Assembly: GCA_905178155.1 (NCBI GenBank)
Contig: CAJINV010000001.1
Span: forward strand, 5,002,747 to 5,066,746
Length of the DNA stretch: 64,000 nucleotides
Direction: 5' to 3'
Origin: Amoebophrya sp. A120
Lineage: Eukaryota; Sar; Dinophyceae; Syndiniales; Amoebophryaceae
The notes under the pieces are model-generated. The model saw only the letters and a program-made list of their open reading frames with translations. It was not told the origin of the DNA and searched no databases. Position numbers and translations under genes: made by a program. The stretch's first letter is position 1, and each line of letters starts with the position of its first letter. Positions 28,901 to 39,239 of the stretch are shown here, piece after piece.

Positions 28901-31524
28901 GTACCGGTTGTAGCAGAGAGGGATATGATGTCCGGTCTGCAATCCCCGGCTACATCTGCGCTTGGCGGAACAACAACAAGTGCTTTCTCATCGTCATTAT
29001 CCTGGTGGGAAAAGATTATCGCATCGTTGTTTGTTCTCGGAACAAAACTTCTACCTGCCGCAGTGCTTGTACTTCTTGCGCTCCTGCAATGTCGCGCTAT
29101 GCGCAAGAAGTTTCCGACAATGCTGACGCCACGCTCCGTCGAGATCGATTCCGGGTGAAACTGCACTCCGTAATGCGGCTGGTCCGGAATCTTGGCAGCC
29201 ATGACAAGCTGCCGGTCGACGGTGGTCGCCAAAACTTGGATCCTGCGGTCAGCTTGCGCATCCGCGACTCGCGCGGCCAGACTGTGGTACCGGACCACCG
29301 AAAACCGCTCGTCCTCGTGTACTCGATGTTCAGCTTCACGACATGTTTATGGACGGACACAATACCGCTGCGGTACCATCGCGACTTCGCTCATGATCGA
29401 AAAAATGTTGCGATCATGAGCGAAAAACATAGCAAAAAAGGGCGACGAATCGCGACGGTGGTGCTCTGTTTGTGGGTTTTGGTATCATCGCGCGGCCACC
29501 AGTGGCGCACTTTCAGTAGCTGACAGGCCGCCGCTTTTGCGTGGTGAGACAGGCGTTGCGCGTCTTGCCCCCAGACACGCGGATAAAGGTGAGCCCGGCT
29601 CGCAGCGTTGGCGCCCTTCCGCCCCGGAAGGGCGCAGTCCGGCAGCCCAAGTACTGGCGGGCGTTTCTAAAATGCCTGGAACCGTTGGGCGGTGCATCGC
29701 TAGCGGGCCTCAGCAAGCCGGAGCGTAGTGGCCCTGTTTCTCTTGAAAGAAGGGTGAAGCCTGTGCTGCCAGCGCCGGCTCGGCCGGCCGCGGAAATTTG
29801 ATTGTGCGTCCACGCACGCGCTGCAGAGCCCCGCGCACACACCGCGACCCTCTGCGAAGCGCCGGCGCCGTTGGCCTGTGTGCCGGCCTGTGCGATTTTT
29901 TGGTATGCAGCCAGCGGCCACAGAGCCGTTGCTGTGTGCAGCCAGCGCCACAGAGCCCGCCCTCCATCGCCGGAAGGGGGCGGGACCACAGCCATTTTGC
30001 CGCCCCCCCTTTATCCCGCAGGCCCATGCCCGCGCGACGAGCAGTCCGCGCCATGAATCGGGCTGCCACCGCAGCGGCTTTCCAGGCCGGCCGCATCCAG
30101 CCAGCGGCAGACCACACACAGGGGCGCAGCGCCCGCCTGCCTTTTTCTGTACCTTGTGCCGGCCGCCCGCGCTCACCACACACGGGCAGCATTCTCGAAC
30201 GGGGCCGAGGGCGCCGGAGCTGTTGCGCTGGCCACGCGTGCAGCTTCGCAGCGGCGTGGGCGTTGCAGCAGCACCGCGAGGCGTAGGTGTAGTCGGCCCC
30301 TTGCCTGCGATGCGGCAATGAGCGGTCTCCATGGGTGTGCCTGTGGTGGTGGCTTCGCTGGTTCTGGTAGCTAGTTTTGAGATTGGGGGCGCAGCGTTTG
30401 GGGATTGCGCCTAGCTTGCGTGGCCGTGTCCCCACCCCACCCAGGTGCGATTAGTTAGACGCAACAGCCAGCCCGCATTGCGAATTGCCTGGGCTTGTGG
30501 GGCCGGTCCGGCGGCGTGGGACTTACTCGCCCGGTGTGCGAAACCGTTCGGCGCCATGTGCTGCCCCCACGGATCTAGCTCGATGTCGGTGGCTGTGGCA
30601 TCGTGATTGCGCGCGGCTCCCGGCACTACTGAACGAGCCCACTTTTCGATCATGATCGAACTCGCGATGGTACCGCAACGGATGAGTGTCCATCCATATC
30701 GATGGATCCTCGTGTACTCGATGTTCAGCTTCACGACATGTTGAACTTTTTGCTGAAGGTACTATGCCGTTTGGTCTGCTGGTGGATATAGCTCCTGACG
30801 TGCTGGAAAGTAGCGGAATGTAGTTATCTTCACCTCCCCCAAAGCATGATGTGTCGTCCTCCTGCTGTCTTATGCATATTATCTCGTCGACGAGCCCGTG
30901 CGCCGGCGTCGCCTTCACAACAGCCACCCCTTGCGAACGACACAGAATCTGCAAACCCAGACAGACGCCAAGGACTGGAATTTGCGATGCTCGAGCAGTG
31001 TGTAGCAGGCGATCCGTCGGCGTGGCTTGTCCTGCGGAATCTTCACTCTGAAAAAAGACGTCTGCATCTACTCCGTCCTCTCCCTCAGAAGTAGTTGTCC
31101 CCGCCGGTGCAGGGCCAGATCGTTTCTCGCGTGTTGCTCTGGTCGAAACAGCAGCTGAAACATACTCATCGGGATGTCCTGGTCCCGGAGAAAGCACAAC
31201 CGCATCAAAATCTCCCAAGGAGTAGGTTTTGTAGTCTTCCGCGTCGCCCTCTTCATTTCGAACTACACCCGGCGCTTGCCCTCCTTGGTCTATCTCCCCT
31301 TGGTTCCGAGCATATTCGTAGTTCTCTTTCGTGCTCCTCTGGTCTGTCGTGAACCTCGACGACGATTTTTCTACAATAAACCGAAACTGATCGTGGTACA
31401 CACAGACGGGTTTCTCGCCGGTGAGGCAATGAATCAGGTCCACCAGGTTGTACGTGTAGGAATCGTAGTAGTCAAGAACTAGAACGCGCAGACCCAGCGC
31501 GGGACAGCACGGCGTGGAGGTCAT
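22950..31524 (-). CDS. Fused PabA-PabB-PabC: aminodeoxychorismate synthase plus lyase
   Basis: The product makes p-aminobenzoate for folate from chorismate and glutamine. PabA: LVLDYYDSYTYNLVDLIH, LSPGPGHPDEY, GVCLGLQ with the catalytic Cys, then VVRYHSLA and GVQFHPES. PabB: AGDSYELCLT, DPFALYSRLRRKNPAPYGCY, SSSPERFLKV, EMKPIKGTARRG, KNRAENLMIADLVRNDLAKVC, VHQLVSTVRG, FPPGSMTGAPKKR, ELSVVIRTL. PabC: MRVALDVSP, NLRGEVTELTIANVAF, WITPPLRSGLLPG, then RKELLEETE and VAFNAFRGIFPVRLD. Segments: 31524-30707, 29311-27095, 26827-26764, 26538-26131, 25860 to about 23480, then about 23110-22950. The first four lengths keep frame. Two PabC links are unresolved: the intron after LLPG, and a frame change near 23050. 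About 2000 residues in all. The identification rests on ordered diagnostic motifs of three families. Start Met sits just before the PabA domain. Confidence 0.9.
25866..26130. mobile_element. Introner copy c, in the PabB domain
   Basis: A 265-bp element starts TATCAAATGTAAAAATG and ends CATTTCATA, flanked by exact CTCCG at 25861-25865 and 26131-26135. It splits the conserved PabB motif SSSPERFLKV between the Glu and Arg codons; removing element plus one CTCCG restores it exactly. The possible junctions include TA...AG and GT...GA, never GT-AG. The interior is nearly the same as copy b. Confidence 0.93.
26541..26769. mobile_element. Second inverted-repeat intron type, in the PabB domain
   Basis: The ends are inverted repeats of about 32-45 bases: GTTCTCAAATGTTACA and CATTCTCAACTGTTACATG on the left, their complement on the right (26724-26769), with a small insertion in the left arm. 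Inner motifs TTTGTCATGCA and TGCATCACAAA continue the symmetry and recall the introner interior, but the TGTCTGGGTCTGG terminus is absent. The best in-frame join runs from CLTYGVL to HITTPWSCAG across a shared CTC triplet. A clear target duplication was not found. Confidence 0.65.
26833..27094. mobile_element. Introner copy d, in the PabB domain, inverted orientation
   Basis: A 262-bp element starts TATCAACTGTAAAAATG and ends CATTTGATA, flanked by exact TCAAC at 26828-26832 and 27095-27099. Excision gives ...QERVEACRQHLLAGDSYELCLT, which matches PabB. The interior is the reverse complement of copies b and c (TTGCATGAGCAGCAAAG, TTTGTCATGCGG, CTGTGATGCTAGGGCATGC). So the same gene carries the family in both orientations. 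A TT...AG junction is possible; GT-AG is not. Confidence 0.92.
29312..30742. mobile_element. 1.36-kb TIR element with 36-bp direct repeats, intron in PabA domain
   Basis: A perfect 36-base direct repeat lies at 29312-29347 and 30707-30742 (begins TCCTCGTGTACTCGATG). Between them is 1359 bp whose ends are imperfect inverted repeats of about 60 bases (29348-29409 and 30642-30706), sharing GCGGTACCATCGCGA and CATGATCGAAAA. The left end also holds a perfect 14-bp hairpin (29386-29399 with 29411-29424, TTCGCTCATGATCG). The middle, about 29.5-30.4 kb, is markedly GC-rich with overlapping open frames but no recognisable protein. Removing the element and one repeat copy joins CREAEHRVHED to ERFSVVRYHSLA in frame and completes the amidotransferase. 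No join inside the repeat is GT-AG; CT...AG, TA...AG or GA...AG are possible. Confidence 0.85.
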
Positions 31525-32480
31525 GGTTCGAGAAAATCTTCTTCGAGGGTTTACTTATTTCGCGCCGAATGGAAACGGAGGAGAGCATGCACCCGCTCGT
31601 TTTGCGTTATTTTCCCGGTCGTCGACCACCTCCCACTGGTCCATTTCACCTGCTTACTGCCACGACGAGTTACAGTTCTAGTTCTTCGTTGAAAAGTAGA
31701 AATCCACGACGACCATTTTCTGTGACAGACTGGTGTCAAGAAACAACTCTTGTTCACTACGTAAAGATATAATTTGTGCTAGATTGATTCGTGGTGTAGT
31801 TCTGTAGTTGAGAAACAATTGATGCTTTTCCCACTATACACTTACCACTTACACGACGCAGCGCCGAAGTGACCTGTACTTCTAGAGACTTGGAAAAATG
31901 GTGGAGATTGAATTGCAACAAATTCAAATTGTACCAAGTAGAGGAAGAATCACGACAAGGACAACAGTAAAGAGGGAGCTATTTGAATTTGCATATGATT
32001 CGCATCCATTATAATCGCCAGTTGTACTACTAGTCGCTGTCTTTTTATTGTTCCGGTTCCATCACTCTATCGGAGTCGGACAAAAAGCGACGACCACAAT
32101 AATTTTCACAATGATGATATACGTTGGACGACCAAAACGGCAACGGCCTGAAGCGGACAAAATGCGGCTAGGTTACGGCGCTTGAGATCAACCCTACAAT
32201 TATCACAACCGCAGATACGCAAAAGGTTGAGGTTCTACAACACGAAGACAACGACGAGGAAGATAGTACCAGTCTTGCGCTTTCCATCATGGTCACCCAG
32301 TAGCAGAAGTGCGAACGGCAATCATTGAAATATACAGCTTCACGCATCGCCATGAAGATCGTCACACTTGTACTTGTTCCATCACATTCACAAACGTGGT
32401 GTCAACTACTACATCAACTGCCTTTCTTCTTGTTGAGACGACAGGATCCATCGGTTCCACGCGAGTCACATCGCCAAGAC

Positions 32481-32499
32481 TGATAGCTGCCAGCTATCA
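32481..32499. repeat. Small perfect palindrome, TGATAGCTG-C-CAGCTATCA
   Basis: A 9-bp stem around a single base lies 12 bases before the larger palindrome at 32511. Both fall in the gene-free interval between the start of the folate gene and the end of the Ser/Lys-rich protein gene. The role is unknown. Confidence 0.6.
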
Positions 32500-32510
32500 C
32501 TCTTGGCTTC

Positions 32511-32557
32511 AATAAGTAACGCCGACCCATCTATTAGCTGGGTCGGCGTTACTTATT
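32511..32557. repeat. Perfect 19-bp inverted repeat with 9-base loop
   Basis: AATAAGTAACGCCGACCCA (32511-32529) and its exact complement (32539-32557) flank TCTATTAGC. Symmetry continues weakly outward as CTTCA and TGAAG. It lies downstream of the Ser/Lys-rich gene and upstream of the folate gene. It could be a 3'-end processing hairpin, a tiny MITE or a structured RNA. A perfect stem with no decay suggests recent origin or selection. Confidence 0.8.
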
Positions 32558-32831
32558 TTGAAGAGATCAAATAAGGAGACCGATCGCTCAGACTAGAAGA
32601 TCTAGTACTGACAGTAGAACATTTCGATTTTGATTTTGTTTCCACGTTTCGAACGAGCGTATGGAAATCTGGGCAAACACTAACGCAGCTGCTGAGTTCC
32701 ATGCAGGTGGAGGTGGGTGCTCGCATTTACTTTTTTTCAAGAGGCTGTCCTTCGACTTCGACATCGACCCTGCTAGAGCCAACACAGCTTTTTCTTTTTG
32801 TTCATGAACCACATGAAACAACCAGCTGTAT

Positions 32832-34296
32832 CTACTCAGGTGCAAGGGACAAGTTTGCGGTTCTTGTCCTGCTTTGGTTTAATTCCGTGTCTGAAGAATC
32901 ACGGTCCAAAAGCGGTTCCTGCGAGCGAATGTTTGTTCCCTCCCTTCGTGAAGCGGCACGACCCGCGCTGCCGGGAAAGGACAGTCCGCCAGTCCAGGAA
33001 CTGAAGAGAGTCCGGATCATGCCGCTGCCGGTCGACATCGGTGACTCCAACTCGCCAAGCGCGGCAAAATCCGTCAGCTCGCGCCCGTCAGAACGCGCGG
33101 AGGTGGCGGGAAGTGCAATATTACCGGTAGTAGATCTCGCAGAGGTAGAAGACGATGCGGGGGCGGCAGAAATTGGTCCTCTACTAGTGCTTCCGGCCAG
33201 TCTAGTACTGAAATCTTCACCGGGCACAGAATGACCGCCGAGTAGTGGTCTCATTGCAGCAGCTGTTGCCGACGACTGTCGCAGCAATTCCTGTGGAGAC
33301 GTCCGCGCCCGAATCTTGTTCTTCTGCTTCTTTAGTCCGCCGGTTCCGGTACTACTTTTCGCACCATTATAGCGATCACTGGAAGAACTACTGGTACGAG
33401 TACTACCGCGCGTCGACATGCTTGTCCCGGTCTTGTTCATCGCTGTTCCACGCGATGTGCCTACTCCTTCCTCCTCTACTTCTTCCGTCACTTGTAACGC
33501 TCGGTACTTGGTCTTCTTCGACCTGCTTCGCCGCGACGTAGAGCCCACTTCTGTGCTTCCGGACGAATCCTGAACCACAACTTCAACGGCGCCTCTTTTG
33601 TACTTTCCAACTGATGTTCTCCTCCCGGAGGACGAAAACTTTATTTCCGACTCCACGCCGTCGTCGATCTGGATGCCTTCGTCCGATGAAGTAGAAGTAC
33701 TCTCGCTTGTGTCGTAATCTGCCGATGTTGATCCTGTTGCGTTCTTCTTGTTTCTGCAACTTTTTCTTTTTCGTCCCCCGCGGGTCGTACTGTTAGAAGT
33801 TGTCTCGCCAGGGCCCGGCAGCGTAGTTGTGCTCGTCGTGTCTCCTCCCTCAGTGTCTTCGACATCCGAATCCTCAGACGCGGCACCACCTCCGGGTGGC
33901 GACTTACTTTCCCTGCGCTTCTTCCGTTGTGGTGACTTTCCGTTGGCGTCGTCCATCCCTGTGTCGTCGTCAGACGAACTTGACGACGATGTTGACCTCC
34001 CCTCGCCCGAACTTCCACGACGGTTGCGCGAGGACGTCCGCCGCAGCCGAGGGAAGCTGACGTGCTTGTCGAACTGGGAGCGGAACTATGAATGTGGACA
34101 ACTTCTTGGTTCCACAGAAGGACCTAACGCCAACGATGAAAAAAATTATACATGCAAAATAATCTTCAATGAAACGCAAACGACACTGAGCACCTCCTTC
34201 CGTCACTACAACCTGCAGGAGCACTGCAGCTGCACCAATTAGCACGACGAAGATCCATGGGCGAGCTTTCGTCGTGTATGGTTTGAAATCTATCAA
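32832..34296 (-). CDS. Ser/Lys/Arg-rich protein with N-terminal signal anchor
   Basis: The main exon (34085-32832) encodes about 417 residues of charged, Ser/Thr-rich, probably disordered sequence. It has basic clusters (QRKKRRES, RGGRKRKSCRNKKN, RRSRSKKTKYR) and acidic patches (EEVEEEG). In-frame sequence extends above the Met at 33956 through SFPRLRRTSSRNRRGSSGEG to an AG at 34086. An upstream exon (34296-34213) would add MIDFKPYTTKARPWIFVVLIGAAAVLLQ, a hydrophobic anchor, through a GT-AG intron in phase 0. That exon is inferred from frame and splice sites only. Its start would lie 74 bases from the stop of the RING gene upstream. The family is not recognised. Confidence 0.6.
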
Positions 34297-34369
34297 TTTC
34301 TGCTAATGTAGCCTCTGCTGCTGTTCGTGTTCTACTACGTACAAATGCGGGGAGCAAAGCGGGTGAAAA

Positions 34370-36419
34370 CTATAAGATTGTCCACTTTGATAGGCACAGC
34401 GGGCACTTTTCTTCGCGGAGCGACCGCAGACAGACCGAGCAGGTGCTGCAGTGGCGGCAGGGGAGCAGCATGCAGTTTTTCGTGCGCTCGTAGCAAATCA
34501 TGCACTCCGCGCTGGCTGGGTCCTCCGGCTCGGCGTCTTCGAACCCGTAGATTGCAGCGAGCTCCACCGCATCTTCGCCGGCAATGGCCACTTGCCGGAT
34601 GAGCTCCAGTGGCAGGAGCTGGGAGGTGCTGGTGGACGTAGTCTTTGCCGCCGCTTGTTGGCCAGCACCTCCGCGTGGAGGCGGCACGCTGTTGATCTTC
34701 CACAGAGACGCTTCGACGTCGGCAGTCACCACTGGTTTCCCGCCTATCCGCGCCCGTGGCCCGCCGCGCCTGCTGGGATTGATGGTCTTCGCTCTCGACG
34801 ACGCGTGTTGCGGATCATTGCGATAGTTGGCATTTTTGGACGACGCGGTCGTGGTCGACGAGGAGGGTGACACTGTCACTGAACTTCTTCTTGTTGAATG
34901 TCTTTCGTAATCCGCCGGGGAAACTGTTTGAAGGAGGAAAAGCATGGGCACCCGTCGCTGCCGCACCAGGTCCAGGTCGATGTTTGGCACGGACAGCGAA
35001 ACGTGCTGAGAGACAACCTGCTGCTCCACAACCTCCTGGTCACCTGCTGTAGTACGACTTGTTGGACCTCCGGATGATGCTGTTCTCGTGCTCCTGGTAA
35101 TATCATTCGTAATTGGTGCTTCTTCAAGTTCATCAACCAAGAACTCGTGCATGCCGGACCGGTACCGCGCGTCCACATTTTCCCCGGGAAACAGATCATC
35201 GTCCTCATCTGGCTCGTAGTCTGTTCGTCCGGTACTGCTGGAAGTTGAGACAACGCGGCTCCGACTGCTGGCCATCGAAATCAGGGTCTGACTATCCTCT
35301 GCGCGCACGCCTAATAGCAACTCCGCGCGGACCAGCCTGACTTGTGCCGGGGACACCGCCAGATCTATTTCGAACTGAACAGTTGTGGAGGAGGCAGAAG
35401 AAGATGAACCAGTGTTGGTTTTACTTTTTGCTGTAGCTGCGAGGCCTGCTGTTCCTGTATTTTCGAAACCTTCACTGCCGCCCGTGGCGCGACCACGCTT
35501 GCTGGCAGGCGATGCGTTCTGTGGAGAGGTAGCCGAAGTTGACGTGGTCGCTGCCGAGGAAGCATTGCTACTAACAGGAGCAGTCGTGGAAGTAGATGAC
35601 AGCAACGTGAGCCGCACACTCTCGGTGATCGCGTGGCACGGCACCACGCACCGCTGGATGGGAACGCTCGGCTGCCGGTAGCGCATGCGGAGAATCTGCT
35701 TCATATGCATTTTCTCCAGCTGCCGCATGTCCCACTGGTACGGACCTAGAAGTACAATTTTACATTTACGATCACGATTTATTTCCACGAAAATGAATGA
35801 TCACAACACGTGTAGTTCTTTTGGACGTATCAGCTACTTTTACTGCACTGTCCTCGTCGGCGGGTTCCTCATCGCAGCGAACCGCGGAGAACTACAAACC
35901 AAAAAATCAGCAAGAAATCCATCAACAACGTCCATGACCACGCGACTGTCGATGTATATGAAGATAAGTACTCATGCCCGCAAGTTGCAGCACCCTCACG
36001 TCCCCAAGTTCCAACGCCTTGTGAGTTTCCAGATACTGTGCCCACGTGTGCGCAATTTTCGCCGCCCACAGGATATTCCCTGAAAATTTAGTACCATCCG
36101 TTTGAACCAACTTGAACTTGTCATGCAAAGCATCTTCTCGGAGTACGTAGATCTAGATTTTTTTGTTTCTTTTTCATATAAAAAGTGGATGGAGAACAAG
36201 ATGGTATATTTTCACGGGTGGATACAGGACCAGCAGCACGAACAAGACAACACTCCCGAGGTTGAACAACCCCGGAGAGTACGAGGTCAGCACGGTTGCC
36301 GAATTCAGGAGGTCATTGCCGCCTAACAGCACGCTTGCCGTTGTAGCGGTTCTTGCAGAAGACGACACGACGGGTGGAAAGGCGGCTACCATCGAGGCAT
36401 CACGCATCTTGACTTGCAA
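34370..36419 (-). CDS. C3HC4 RING protein, probable E3 ubiquitin ligase
   Basis: The C-terminus carries a RING finger: CMIC, CMLLPCRHCSTCSVC and CPLC, at the end of the 472-residue last coding stretch. It is preceded by AAIYGFEDAEPED, which recalls the segment before the RING in MGRN1/LUL-type ligases. RING proteins of this kind transfer ubiquitin from an E2. The last exon is 35745-34370. An upstream exon ending at 35972 (GTKFSGNILWAAKIAHTWAQ, RVLQLAGM) joins in frame through a GT-AG intron to SPYQWDMRQLEKMHMKQ. A first exon near 36419-36230 with a transmembrane segment (LFNLGSVVLFVLLVLYPP) is likely, but its junction is not fixed. The middle is Ser/Thr-rich linker. The substrate is unknown. 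Confidence 0.72.
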
Positions 36420-38097
36420 TTGAAGTGCCTTTGTTTATTCCTCCAGTTTGTTATTATATGTACTTACAACTACACACCACCACGGCGACGCGTGCGCGTC
36501 TTTTACTACGGGCGACTCTGATAGAAGTACGCCAAACTACACTCGAAAAGAAGAAGAAGTAAACTTCGTCTTGCGCTGGGCGCAATTTCTAAAAGACGAT
36601 CTTTGAAGATGGTGGAACTATGGCTACCTTCTTTCACTGTCAAGAAGGGTGGCTATTTGATAGCCCTCGCGGAAAAAATATTTTCTCTCTCTGGGATAAT
36701 AGCTAGATGTGCAGGCTTCAAATTAACAGCTTGAGAGCGACTTCAGAATGACCCGCGATGTAGTTTTATCTACATTTCTGTCGGTGGCCTGCTGCAGCGA
36801 CAACGACTTAGTCAAGCAGCAAAGAAAGCGGCGCTGATGTCGTACATCTCTTGGCGTACTGATGGACAGCACCAAGAGTAAGTAGTACTCCTCATTGTGT
36901 GAAGAAAACTCGTCGTCCGACGAAAATCACGAACACATACTCTGCATCGACGGCACTCGCATCGGCCGATGGAGCTACACTTCTTCCACAAGAGGAGCGT
37001 CAAAGAACGCAGCTCCCGCATAAACAAATTGTTTTATTGCAATGGCATGGCGTGGCATGCGTCTTGCCGTGCATGTTCTTCGATCAGATAAAAGAGGTGT
37101 GGTCGATGAAATCGGAATACTGGTTAACTGTTTTGATGAACTTTTTGGTGGTCCGCGTACGGGTAGGCAAGGGAGTTGTAGTGCTCCGGTTGTAGCAAAT
37201 TGAAAGACGCGCCATTATAGGCGTCTAATTTTTATATGTTTGTGGTGAGGGGGGGCAACCCCTCACCAGATCCAGACTTAGGTGTGCACCTCTGGTTCGC
37301 AATCGTCGCTGCCTCCAAACGACGCGCGCTGGTGCTATTGTTTGGTCTCCCGCAACTTCAACGCAAGAATTATCCGATAAGTCGTTGCCCTGGCCAGGCC
37401 GCAATAGCTCCGCTTTCGCGGTGCGGCCTTGCCCAGCAAGTAAGTCTAGTAGGGTGAAGAACCTGGCATAAGAAATTGTCTACGTTTATTGCGCAGCGGT
37501 TATCTTTATTTTTACCGCTCCCCGTCAGTGCAACTCCGTCCTGCTTGCGCTTACCTTGAGGACATACAACGACGGCGTGTTGCAATCTTCATATTCTTGG
37601 CCTCAATTTTTTTCCTCGCCTGTCCCAGAAGCGGTGAATATACGCGGCCTGCTCCACCGAGCTTGTTTTCTAGCTCCGCGCTGGTAAGTTTAAGTAGGTA
37701 TCACTCTGTAGTGCCTTTCTTCGGTGCGAATACTTCGACTACTTGCTCCTACAGCTCCAAGACCTGGGAGCGTAGGCCGCAAGCACATCTAAATATTCAG
37801 CCTAGACGTTGCGACGTTTAGTTAGAAGCAAGTAGTGGGTTCTTGCGGCCCTACAAAAAAAGAGGCTACAGTTGCTTTTGTCACAATTTCCTAGTAGCGT
37901 CACGCATCGTTCTATTTCATTCAGCCTTGGCATTTAGATTGATTTGAAGCTTGTTGCTCTTGTAAAAGTCGAAAGTCATCATCATCATCATCAACTGCTT
38001 TAATCCGTGGTGTTTCTGTGTAGCTTCGCGATTAAGTTCTTTCATGGATGTGCAGTGCTTTTGCTATCTCCTGGCCCTGTGGGACCCCTCAAACTCA
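36420..38097. other. No gene recognised; two small hairpins
   Basis: No coding signal is convincing. Hairpins are visible at 37205-37226 (AGACGC...GCGTCT) and 37244-37267 (GGTGAGGGG...CCCCTCACC, perfect 9-bp stem). A CAT microsatellite sits near 37976-37992. Confidence 0.5.
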
Positions 38098-38738
38098 TCA
38101 CACGACGGGGGTGGCTGCAGTCCAGATCTTCGTGGCGTTGTTCTGCTGGAATGTGTGCCCCAGTACTGTTGCCTCCTCCATCCCGGAATTTTCGCAGAAG
38201 AAGAAGCCTGTTACCCGAAAACTAATGTGTTCGCCGCTTTCCGCCAAGACAGAGAAATTGTACTTAGACCGCGACTGCTTTCCCCACACTTTCCCGTCGA
38301 TTTGTAATAGCAATTTTTTATTTGCTTCCTCAGTCTCTCGTCGTTGCTGCTCCAATCGCCTCTGCCTCTCCTCTTCCATTGCTGTCCGTTTTTCTGTTTT
38401 CGGGCGCCCCGCTACTATTCCTCTCTGCTTCTTTATCGGCTGTATCGGTTTCTTTTTCGACAGTGTTGCCCGCAATGCTGCTGCTGTTGGTTTTGCTTCT
38501 TTGAGTGCCTGCATTGAGAGGCCGAACGCATAAAAGTCGTCTTCGAGCTGCCGACCCCATACAGATTTGTTGCTGAGCTCTTTCTCTATGCGGGAGACAG
38601 AGCCCTCCGCCTCATCGCCTCTGCACGCATGGGCAACCCACCCAAGACGCCTGGTGGCGATTTCTACTTCTAGCGGCTGCACACCGAGATCGGTGCACAG
38701 CTGGAGGCGGTTCCTGTCCTGGTTTTTGTAGTGCCCGC
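38098..38738 (-). pseudogene. LINE reverse-transcriptase C-terminal fragment
   Basis: The translated stretch KNQDRNRLQLCTDLGVQPL, then EVEIATRRLGWVAHACRGDE and VWGRQLEDDFYAFGLSMQAL resembles the end of many LINE ORF2 proteins. There, a motif like RNEELLRRAGVEPL is followed by RRLRWLGHVLRM and W-x-x-x-v-E-x-D-l-x-x-L-G-L. Upstream coding-like pieces (SFLDRPTAVYLDRAKVLSRR near 38.8 kb, VFAAETILFRVEGTEATLTF near 39.15 kb) lie in shifted frames, and no YADD region is visible. I read this as a decayed, truncated element, different from the intact LINE at 0.8-12.5 kb. A host gene with a charged helix (EEERQRRLEQQRRETEEANK) cannot be excluded. Confidence 0.45.
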
Positions 38739-39239
38739 CTAGGGCGTATCACATATTGAAGTAAGAATCTCCTGCTCAACACCTTTGCACGATCCAGGTA
38801 CACAGCCGTAGGCCTGTCGAGGAAGGAGCACTGTTTAGATATTATGCTGTAGCTCTTGTCCCCTAAGATTTCAGTTGTGACAACGAAGCTGTATCTCGTC
38901 TGCTAAAAAAGTCTTGACCCCTCGTTCTCGTCTCCTGCAAGCCGAACTATTTATCTGTAAAATGGAATTATGCAACGCTGCGTCGATAAAAATGGATACT
39001 AGCTCAGATTTTTCTTGTGATGAAGTTGTAAAGTGGCAAATAAACAAATAGAAGATGAATAATATTCTGGGCACAGGAGGCCATCCAGACATTCTTCGCG
39101 TTTTTCGAATGTGAGGGTGGCTTCCGTGCCTTCTACACGAAATAAAATCGTCTCAGCCGCGAAAACCATCTCGACTACTTTGTGTTTCTGTTCTGCTTCT
39201 GTCTTCCTCTTTTGCACGAATAAAAAGAGTTCCATAAAC

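Noticed and set aside
29513-30435. Long overlapping open frames on both strands in the GC-rich interior of the 1.36-kb element
   Set aside because: Several frames are open at once, as expected for GC-rich DNA. None shows a recognisable domain, and the segment must be removed for PabA to be continuous.
35922-36128. Possible methyltransferase start (GNILWAAKIAHTWAQYLE, RVLQLAG)
   Set aside because: It vaguely resembles the METTL21/FAM86 N-terminus, but no downstream AdoMet motifs follow. A GT-AG intron joins it in frame to the RING exon instead.
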